From the NCBI RefSeq assembly GCF_000321225.1, contig NW_004450483.1:967194-1031193 (forward strand): a stretch of 64,000 nt of DNA, read 5' to 3'. The notes beneath the pieces were generated by a model. The model saw nothing but the letters and a program-made list of their open reading frames with translations, was not told the DNA's origin and made no database searches. This DNA comes from Odobenus rosmarus divergens (taxonomy: Eukaryota; Chordata; Mammalia; Carnivora; Odobenidae). Shown here piece by piece: positions 56,671 to 64,000 of this stretch; the stretch's first letter is position 1; every line of letters begins with the position of its first letter. A program made the position numbers and the translations under genes.

Positions 56671-57165
56671 GGCTTTTTTTTATGTTATTTTATTTTAATT
56701 CCATTTAGTTAACATACTGTGTGATATTAGTTTCAGGGACAGAATATGGTGACTCAACACTTCTATACAACACCCAGTGCTCATTACAGCAAGTGCCCTC
56801 CTTAATCCCCATCACCTATTTCCCCCCTCCCCTCACCCACCTTCCCTCGGTAATCAGCAGTGTGTTCTCTAGAGTTAAGAGTCTGTTTCCTGGTTTGCCT
56901 CTCTCTTCCCTTTGCTCATCTGTTTTGTTTCTTAAATTCCACATATGAGTGCAATTGTATGGTATCTGCATTTCTCTGACTGACTTATTTCACTTAATAT
57001 TATACCCTCTAGCTCATCCACGTTGCTGCAAATGGCAAGATTTCATTCTTATTTATGGCTGAATAATATTCCATTGTATACTTACTAGATATTCTAAATA
57101 TTCTATATTCTGTATATGCTACCTTTTCTTTATCCATTCATGTACCAATGGACACTTGGGCTCTT
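56671..57165 (-). mobile_element. carnivore L1 3' end (minus strand)
   Basis: Starts with a T-run, then taattccatttagttaacat, agtttcagggacagaatatg, acttctatacaacacccagt, agagttaagagtctgtttcc, ggctgaataatattccattg and tttatccattcatgtaccaa. This is the same family as the plus-strand L1 at 33.7 kb, covering 3' UTR plus the ORF2 C-terminal end. Confidence 0.9.
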
Positions 57166-57397
57166 AGAAATCAACCACAAGAGGGGCGCCTGGGTGGCTC
57201 AGTCAGTTAAGCGTCTGCCTTCGGCTCAGGTCATAATCTCAGGGTCCTGGGATCGAGTCCCACATCGGGCTTCCTGCTCAGCACAGAGTCTGCTTCTCCC
57301 TCTCACTCTCCCTTTGTGCTCTCTCTCTCTCTCTCAAATAAACAAATAAAATCTTAAAAATAAATAAATAAATAAATAAAAGAAATCAACCACAAGA
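57166..57397 (+). mobile_element. young can-SINE with perfect 17-bp TSD
   Basis: The body (57183-57380) begins ggggcgcctgggtggctcag and ends in (taaa)n. The TSD agaaatcaaccacaaga is identical at 57166-57182 and 57381-57397. It landed within a few bases of the junction between the two opposed L1 pieces. Confidence 0.97.
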
Positions 57398-58136
57398 AAA
57401 AATCTGGAAAGGCCACACATACATGGAGGTAAAATAACATGCTACCAAACAATGAATGGGTTAACCAAGAAATCAAAGAAGAAATCAAAAAGTACATGGA
57501 AACAGGGGCGCCTGGCTGGCTCTCTCATTAGAGCATGTGACCCTTAATCTCATGGTCGCAAGTTCAAGCCCTGAGTTGGGCGTGGAGCCTACTAAAAAAA
57601 ATAATAAGTACATGGAAACAAAAATGAAAAAACAACAGTCCAAAACCTATGGGATACAGCAAAGGCAGCCCTAAGAGGGAAGAATATAACAATAGAGGCC
57701 TATCTTAAGAAGCAAAAAAAAAAAAAAAAAATTTCAAATACACAGCTTAACCTTATACCTAAAGGAGCTGGAAAAAGAATAACAGAACCCCAAACCAGCA
57801 GAAGAAAGGAAATAATAGATTAGAGCAGAAATAAATGATAGAGAAACTAAAAGAAACAGTTGAACAGATCAATGAAACCAGGAGCTGGTTCTTTGAAAAG
57901 TTCAACAATATTGATACACCTCTAGCCAGACTCATCAAAAACGGAGAAAGGATTCAAATAAACAAAAATCACAAATGAAAGAGGAGAAATAACCATCAGC
58001 ACAGAAATACAAACTGTTGTCAGATTATCATAAAAAACTATATGCCAACAAACTGGACAACCTAGAAAAAAATAGATAAATTCCTAGAAACATAATCTCC
58101 CAAAACTAAGCAGGAAGAGCTAGAACATTTGAGCAA
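57398..58136 (+). pseudogene. L1 ORF2 linker/RT-start fragment (plus strand)
   Basis: Encodes broken pieces of the LINE-1 ORF2 region between endonuclease and reverse transcriptase: WVNQEIKEEIKKYMET, TAKAALRG, then an [16 protein letters not shown] stretch. Stops and frameshifts break it up, and a short SINE interrupts it. The A18 run at about 57714-57731 may be an expansion. It does not include the catalytic RT motif and cannot be functional. Confidence 0.85.
57490..57620 (+). mobile_element. short can-SINE with perfect 15-bp TSD
   Basis: The body (57505-57605) has ggggcgcctggctggctctc, cattagagcatgtgaccctt (A-box region) and gcaagttcaagccctgagtt (B-box region), then a short a-rich tail. 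The TSD aagtacatggaaaca is identical at 57490-57504 and 57606-57620. It lacks the middle region of the long type. Confidence 0.95.
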
Positions 58137-58464
58137 GCTGTGTCTGGGTGTTGGGTCACTGGGGGCTCCGGGCTCTCCCTCGTGACTGCACGTTGCCACG
58201 ATACCAGCTGCACCTGCCCTCCCTCCACCCTCTCCGCTCCTCCCTTCCAGGAGGGCTCTGGGAAGCGGGGAGGGGTGGGACTTCCACAAGCTGGACACTG
58301 TCCCAGCCTCAAGTCTTCTGAGTGTGGCATGGGTAACTCCAACAGGACACTGGGGAGTAGGGCCCAGAAGTTCTGAATTTGGGCTGCTTTTCCCGAAAGC
58401 ATCACATTCAAGGTCTTGAGTGAGGAAGTGACAACACCAGTAGGACCTCCGTACACCCAACACA
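58137..58464. other. single-copy DNA
   Basis: No gene or repeat recognised. The 170- and 116-aa minus-strand frames (58062-58574, 58106-58456) span L1 and MIR sequence. Confidence 0.45.
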
Positions 58465-58590
58465 GGCACTTGCTCAGGTAATCCTACTAAACATCCTACA
58501 CACTTATGCCTTGGCCCCATTTTACAGATGCAGAAACTGAGGCTCTGAGTGGTCATGTTACCACGGTAACACAAGTAGCTTTTCCCATCA
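58465..58590 (-). mobile_element. MIR SINE fragment
   Basis: ctactaaacatcctacacac, gccccattttacagatgcag, aaactgaggctctgagtggt: reverse-complement MIR core. Confidence 0.8.
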
Positions 58591-58617
58591 TCAGGTGCTG
58601 TCTTTTAAGGATGGTTT

Positions 58618-58637
58618 AAAAAAAAAAAAAAAAAAAA
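58618..58637. repeat. A20 run
   Basis: Twenty A. No retroelement body is recognised next to it, so it may be a relic tail or a simple tract. Confidence 0.9.
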
Positions 58638-59179
58638 GACTAATTCCACGTTTTGCTCCCTGGGGTAGAAATATCAGTATCTCGGTCCAGGAAGCCAAGT
58701 CAAAGCTGTGCTGGGTCTTTTGTGGAACCACGATAGCCAAAAACAGTGATTTAACATGAAATTGTGCTCAACTTCATCTCCAGTACCCAAATTTTCCTTT
58801 TCAAAATCAGTACATATCAAATTCTGCTTGAGAAAGACATAATTTGGCCATTTATGATTTCTCTCACATGCAAACATCTCCATTGACCTAACCCAGCTCC
58901 TACCTGCTGTTTTCTGGCTTATTCTCCATCCCCCCACCCCCCCACTCCCATCTGACGTGTTCCATGGCCTGGATGGAGAAACCAAAGGCTTTGCCTCTTA
59001 GCGGAGCATAACAAGGTTCGTGTTTGTTTGTGAATCACCACCTATGTGACCTGAGTTCCCCTTCTGAGGGCAGAGCTGGGGGGCCCAGGGATCGATTTTA
59101 GGAGGGCGGGAAGGACTTACAGAGAATGCCAGGTACCCAGGAGAAATGTGGAGCTGGACCCAGATAAGAAGGCCCCACC
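58638..59179. other. single-copy DNA
   Basis: Moderately AT-rich in 58640-58880. No gene or repeat recognised. Confidence 0.4.
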
Positions 59180-59340
59180 CAGTCTGGAAAAGATTAGGGG
59201 GGGAATCAAAGAAGGCCCTTGCTTTAAATCTGCATGGAAAGCAATTAACGTTTGGCCAGGTCTCTAATTAAAATTCCCACCTAGCATAGCCCCTGTGGCT
59301 GGGTGCTAGAAATTCACGTAAAAACATGGTGAGGATACCA
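59180..59340. promoter_or_regulatory. candidate conserved non-coding element
   Basis: gcatggaaagcaattaacgt, ggtctctaattaaaattccc: paired homeodomain-type cores in repeat-free DNA. Confidence 0.3.
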
Positions 59341-59759
59341 AGGACGCAGGCAGTGGACTCCGAGCTGGAATTCACTCAGCACTGCCTGTTTGTGGAGAGA
59401 AACATATTCTGCCTTCCCATCCCTCGCACTCAGCGTCCTTAAAGAAAGTCCTTTCCCCTGCCCCTCCAGGGACCCCCCCCCCACGGCATGAAGGTGGAAA
59501 AGCCAGGATCATCCCGTCTGTTCCATACCGTGCACGCAGATGGGGTGCAGGGAGCTGGTGCGGGATCTCTGGGTGCTCCAATGTATTCCCACCCCCCATC
59601 TCCTGCACGATATGCAGACATGGGAAAATGCACACGCATTTCTCCATCTGGGCATTTTAAGTGGCACGTAAAATCCTAAATGCTGAAAAACGGCCGCCTG
59701 TGAAAGCACAGCTAGATGCTGAAAAAAATGATTGGTTTGCTCCTCTGGCTGAAGGGTCC
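59341..59759. other. single-copy DNA
   Basis: A C10 run lies near 59469-59478. No gene or repeat recognised. Confidence 0.4.
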
Positions 59760-59960
59760 CCCTCACGTGGCCGGGTGGCTCTGGTGGGCTAAAAGCGCCT
59801 CATTAGTGCGGGCGCGTGCAAACAGAGTTTAACACACTGAATTGGAATCTACTGGTTTTCATCCGCAAACTCCTAAGTAGTAATTATGGGTTACTGCAGG
59901 GTGACAGCCCCGGCTGTTAAGTGACTGCCGCCTGATAATCTCGCAGACGGGGAGCCCTTG
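59760..59960. promoter_or_regulatory. candidate conserved non-coding element
   Basis: Repeat-free, with gcgcctcattagtgcgggcg, cacactgaattggaatctac, gtagtaattatgggttactg and gcctgataatctcgcagacg. The mixture of CpG and homeodomain cores resembles developmental enhancers. Confidence 0.35.
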
Positions 59961-60078
59961 GCAGGGCTGCAGCCAGAGGCCAGCTAGTGGACATGGACGT
60001 CCTCAGAGAGGACCTTCCAGCCTACCGAGGCCAGCTGACTAATGCTGGCTCTCCTCACATATTGCTGGGAACCCCATT

Positions 60079-60111
60079 CACCCTGGATCACCCTGGATCA
60101 CCCTGGATCAC
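60079..60111. repeat. 10-bp minisatellite, three units
   Basis: accctggatc repeated three times in tandem without mismatch, with a partial fourth unit. Confidence 0.95.
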
Positions 60112-60574
60112 GGGTCATCTCTGGCCTGCAGAGAGCCTGCCACAGGGTTCTAACAGGCTTCTCCCTCCCCACCAGCGTGAGAACCATGCAAACTTGACCA
60201 TGCAAACTTCACCACACCCTCTCCCTCCCGGGCCAACTGTTGAGCTCCCAGGCGGGGTCCACAACCCCTCCGGTCCCGGCTGCAGCTGACCCTCTGGCCC
60301 GTCTCGGCTCTCCCTAAGACCAGATCTTTTGCCATTTCCCTCTTTTCTCTGTGAGCTCCACCAGGCAGGGCAGCGTCCAGCTAAAGGCCTCTTGCCCAAG
60401 CCAAAGCCGGCCATGGGAGGGCACGGAGCTGGGCACAGGGGCACACAGAAGCCTTAACAAGCAAAATCCCTGCACCAGAAGCCGGCAGCTTGGAGGGCTT
60501 CAGGCAGAAAAAAGATTCTGAAAACTAGGAAGATTCAACCAAGCTTGCTTTTTTTTCTTTTTGCTCTAGGACAG
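60112..60574. other. single-copy DNA
   Basis: gtgagctccaccaggcaggg near 60351 is L2-like, but too little remains to call. Confidence 0.4.
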
Positions 60575-60770
60575 GAGTTTTAAAACTCGGTTTCATACCA
60601 TGTGGATAATTCTGTATTCCGCATTTAGTTTTTTACATTGTCCCATGTCATTAAGATTCTTCATAAATATCATTTTAGCGCACTCATGCTGTCTCGTTCC
60701 ACGGAGATTAATTTATTTAAACTTTCCCCTTTATTCAGCCAAGTCTTTCAACACTATAAAGTGACTTTAC
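60575..60770 (-). mobile_element. possible old L1 fragment
   Basis: ccatgtggataattctgtat, gtcccatgtcattaagattc and attaatttatttaaactttc are weakly like minus-strand L1/HAL1 sequence. The neighbouring piece at 63.3 kb is clearer. Confidence 0.35.
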
Positions 60771-61179
60771 TACACCCATGATTCTGTTTATGCAGCATTC
60801 CTTGGTCTTAATTATTTGTATAAAGAGACGGTCTTCCTTCATTAGAGCCATTATTGGCCACAAAAAGTAACTAATACATTTGAGTGTAATATCATAAGGG
60901 GAAAGGATTCTTTCTTTCCTTCTCATCCAGCCCCTGGCGGGAGCAGCCCACAGTGAATATTTGTGGTTGAAGGAAGAACGAATAGGTGAGTGAGTCAGTT
61001 TCTAAGTGAACATTCCCCCCCTCCATCTATTTTTCTGGAGTTATAATTCTTTCACTTCCCAACAGAGACCCAGGCTCAGCCAACATTTTAACGTATTATC
61101 TCAACCTGAACAGTCTTCCTAGATGTTAATATAGAAGAATTAAAAAAAATAAATAAACAAACAACCTTTTAGTAACAAA
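60771..61179. other. single-copy AT-rich DNA
   Basis: No gene or certain repeat. Confidence 0.4.
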
Positions 61180-61785
61180 TTCCAGTATCAAAACTGAGTC
61201 CCCGGGTACAGCGCCTTTGGACAACAAGCTGTATTTATGACAGCTGACCACACACATACCTAAGATCCCGCGGTCTCACTCCTGGGTAAGTCCCAGCAGA
61301 AATGCGCGCCTATGTTCACCAAGACTGCACAAGGATGTTCACAAGCAGCACAGAACAGTCCCAAACGGGAAACAACCCAGATGTTCATTGACACGGAAAC
61401 AGATCATGTGTTGTGCTATATTCACAAAAAAGGAATATTCAGCAATGAGAATACACAAACCACGACATGATGTAACAACATGAACCAATCCCCCAAACAT
61501 AAGAAAGAGGCCAGACACAAAAGTGCACACGCTGCATAATTCCATTTATATAAAGCACAAACGCAAGCAAAGCCAAGGGATGCTATCAGAGGTCAGGACT
61601 GCGGCGGCTGCCCCCAGGGGGGTGAGACTGGGAGTGGGCACAAGGGGCTCTGGAATGCAGACCACGGTCTGTTTCTTGATCTGGGGGCTGGTCCCCAGAA
61701 GTGTGTTCCAACGCTGAAACTTCACCAAGCTGTATATTTGTGTCCTTTACTATATGCATACTGTATCCTAATAGCTTTTTTGAAA
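61180..61785 (+). mobile_element. old L1 3' end
   Basis: ggtctcactcctgggtaagt, agcagaaatgcgcgcctatg, ggaaacaacccagatgttca, aggaatattcagcaatgaga, cataattccatttatataaa, acgctgaaacttcaccaagc, tatgcatactgtatcctaat in L1 order. Diverged, no frame. Confidence 0.8.
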
Positions 61786-63119
61786 GATGCATGGTCATTT
61801 TTAAGCCTCATCCAAATAGTTTACTTAAAGAATTTCTCAAGTGTCTGCGTGCAAGGCCCTGAAGACCAGACATGTGATGCAGGATTTGTCCAGCAGGTCT
61901 GCCGTGTAACCTTGCAAAGTTCCTGCTGACGCAGTACGGACGAGGGGTCAGTGGGCCCCCGCTCGGGCCTGGCAGAGTTCAGGAGCAGGCCTCCCATGCT
62001 GGGCCTGCTGGGGAAGCAACTGCCATGGTCACACTGTGGGTGGGGGTGGGGTCACACCTTGGGCAAGTGCATCACCTGCATACCCGGGGCCCAGGCGTCC
62101 CAGGCCACATGCTCGAGCCCCTCCAGGCCTTCTCAGACCTCTTGCTCCCGACATATTACGGCTCGCTGTATGAATGGCAGGTTCGGGTTCCATGGGCCCT
62201 GAAGCTTGTACAGTTTGGGAGGGGGCTCTGCAACGAATCCACCAGTAAATGTAAGGCCATGGACGCGGCCACACAAACAGGGCCCTAGAGCACAAGACTT
62301 CACCGAGTGGGTCTACACTGGCCAGGACCCCAGGGGTCTGCCCCCGGACACTGGCCCACCCCAGACTGACCTCAGGGGCTTTCCAGAGCCCACCTCAGCT
62401 GGGGCCAGCAGAGCCTTGCTCTTCCCTGCTTGCCGGCCAGACCTGACACACACAGGCCCCACGGAGAAAGGCCATTCTTGAGAAGGTGCTCCCTCTGCCC
62501 TCCGGCTCGCCTGCATCCCTCCTCCACCCCACTCCTCCGCAGCCAGCTATAAACCCTCAGAAGACAAGCCCTGCCAGCCCCGCTCTGGTGAATGTTTCAA
62601 ACCACAGGAAGGGACGTTCCTTCTGCTGAGATGAGATCTTGTGTGTCTTTGTAGCAGGATAGTGTCCTGGGGAGCTTTAGGGGGAGGCGTGGCTGTTTGA
62701 TCGAGGCTTTGCCCCAGTTTGTTGTTCTGTGAGCCCCTCAGGTCACAGCATGCCCAGCAGGACACTGGGGAGAGCCTCCCATTACACTGCCCCGAGGAGT
62801 GAGTGTGTTTTCTGCTGTAGAAATGCACAGACAGCGAGGCATCCTGGGTAACCTCCAGCCAGCCCCCAGGAAGGAGGAGCAGCCCCGAACACTCACTCAC
62901 CCCTTTGCAAAGCATTATTGCCTCTGACCTTTTCCCTCCCTTCTCCTCCCGGCTTGCCACTAAGCAGTTTGTTTGATCTGCAAGGGCGCCTTCTTTGCAA
63001 TCTACAATTTAAATGAAGCGCAATGTCTGAAAACCAGGAGCGGAGAGGGAATCAAGTTTGAGCAATTACTGTGCGCAGGTACGATTTTGCTTTGTGTCTG
63101 GACAAAGGGAACGTGTTGT
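61786..63119. other. single-copy DNA, right part possibly conserved
   Basis: No gene recognised. 62950-63060 (gtttgtttgatctgcaaggg, ctacaatttaaatgaagcgc) is AT-rich and repeat-free and could be conserved. The 137-aa minus-strand frame at 62547-62960 is unlike known proteins. Confidence 0.4.
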
Positions 63120-63300
63120 AAGGAGCAACAGCTTTGGAGCTAGGTGGAGCTTGCATGGATCCTGGCGAGGCTCGCCTCACCTTCCTCATCTGTAGAATGG
63201 GGATAACAGCGCTACAGAGACTTACGCTGAGGGACAGAGGTAACAGACACAAAGAGTCTGAAACAGCAAGGACCCAATAAACGTTGGCTGTTCTTTTTAC
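63120..63300 (+). mobile_element. MIR SINE
   Basis: gcaacagctttggagctagg, ctcgcctcaccttcctcatc, tgtagaatggggataacagc, gacccaataaacgttggctg: head to 3' end of MIR. Confidence 0.85.
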
Positions 63301-63329
63301 AAGCTTCCGTACGCTTCATTGCATGAGTC

Positions 63330-63720
63330 ATAGCTTCACTTCACAATGCTTCTTGGTGATCGTCCCATGTCGGAACGAATAGATCTAATTCACTTTTAAC
63401 TGCTGCATGCTATTCCTCAAAGTGGAAATGCCATAGTTTGCTTAACCATTTCTGGATTTTCAGGTTGTTTCCAATTTTTTGTTGTTACCAACAACACTGT
63501 AAGGGACCTTTCCACGCATGTCCCCCGGGGCACGTGTGCAACTGTTCTTCCCAGCTAGATCCTGAGAAGGGAAACTGCTGGATCAAGGGGTTCTAGTTTT
63601 TATTACACGCTGTCAAATGGCCTCTGGAAGGACCGAGCAGCTGACACTCCACCGCAATCCAGGAGAAGGTCCACTTCTACTCATCCTGCTCTTCATTAAA
63701 CTTTTAAGTCTTTGCCAATT
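63330..63720 (-). mobile_element. old L1 fragment
   Basis: ctgcatgctattcctcaaag, ttgcttaaccatttctggat, caggttgtttccaatttttt, ggcacgtgtgcaactgttct, agaagggaaactgctggatc, gctgtcaaatggcctctgga, tttgccaatttgatgactac: minus-strand landmarks of an ancient L1. Confidence 0.75.
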
Positions 63721-63751
63721 TGATGACTACTCCGTAAACACTAGAAAGGTT

Positions 63752-63966
63752 GAGGGGCTTTTTTCTTTTCCTTTTTAAAATTAATTTATTTATTTGAGAG
63801 AGAGAGTGGAGGGAGGGGGAGAGAATCTCCAGCAGACTCCCCACTGAGCGCAGAGCCCGACGTGGGGCTTGATCCCAGGACCCTGAGATCATGACCTGAG
63901 ACGAAATCAAGGGTCGGACGCTTAACGGACTGAGCCACCCAGGTGCGCCCCGAGGGGCTTTTTTCT
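63752..63966 (-). mobile_element. can-SINE with perfect 15-bp TSD
   Basis: The minus-strand long-type SINE body (63767-63951) has aaaattaatttatttatttg, gagagagagagtggagggag, cgacgtggggcttgatccca and ctgagccacccaggtgcgcc. The TSD gaggggcttttttct is identical at 63752-63766 and 63952-63966. Confidence 0.95.
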
Positions 63967-64000
63967 CCTATTTAAACTACATTTCCTTAGGTTTATCTTC

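Noticed and set aside
57505..57605. tRNA-like gene with A-box and B-box regions
   Set aside because: The tRNA-like part is the head of a can-SINE with a perfect TSD and A-rich tail, and it cannot be taken as a functional tRNA.

Overview
This looks like mammalian nuclear DNA, most likely from a caniform carnivore. The evidence is about fourteen tRNA-derived can-SINEs, recognised by the head gggcgcctgggtggctcag and the tail tctccctct...aaataaataaaatctt, plus L1 3' ends of the carnivore type. None of the SINEs has the young dog-type head (ctgggtggcgcag). That suggests an arctoid (bear, pinniped or mustelid relative) rather than a canid, but this is inference from remembered consensus sequences.

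I find no protein-coding gene. The longest open frames are 246 aa (12154-12894 +), 221 aa (41712-42377 -) and 209 aa (5332-5961 +). They cross MIR or microsatellite sequence, resemble no protein I know, and look like chance frames in GC-rich DNA. The only recognisable protein-like stretches are L1 ORF2 remnants at 33.8-34.1 kb and 57.4-58.1 kb. I see no tRNA, rRNA or snRNA gene and no CRISPR array. The window is best read as intergenic or deep intronic DNA.

Layout. 1-14.7 kb: GC-rich single-copy DNA with MIR and L2 fragments, two MaLR-like LTRs (1.2 and 11.5 kb), two old L1 3' ends (3.5 and 13.1 kb) and a small CpG-dense block with CCAAT and GC boxes (10.74-10.98 kb). 14.7-19.6 kb: a nearly perfect head-to-tail tandem duplication of a 2,442-bp unit; three base differences were seen by eye. 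Each copy carries a two-SINE cassette, enhancer-like single-copy DNA and an L1 fragment. 19.7-20.05 kb: a SINE nested in a SINE. 20-33 kb: single-copy DNA with MIR, MER5A, a MaLR-like LTR and a MER3-like hAT element. 33.5-34.5 kb: a SINE next to an L1 with a good target-site duplication (TSD) and an AC microsatellite inside its ORF2 end. 34.5-45 kb: MIR, L2, MER5-like and AT-rich enhancer-like DNA. 45.3-45.7 kb: a second nested SINE pair. 46-56 kb: G-quadruplex-prone DNA including a 33-G run, an old L1 split by a SINE, a young SINE with a clear TSD, and a strong conserved-element candidate (51.5-52.15 kb). 56.7-58.1 kb: two L1 pieces in opposite orientation, broken by two SINEs with perfect TSDs. 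58-64 kb: single-copy DNA, old L1 remnants, MIR and a SINE at the right edge.

There is no operon or gene set to describe. What can be read is a history of insertions and one recent structural change, plus candidate regulatory DNA. Family names come from recognition by memory, not from a database search; boundaries of old repeats are good to tens of bases, while SINE and L1 boundaries with TSDs are close to exact. I did not find a convincing new biological system. The strongest items for follow-up are the tandem duplication (real copy-number variant or assembly artefact) and the CpG-dense block.
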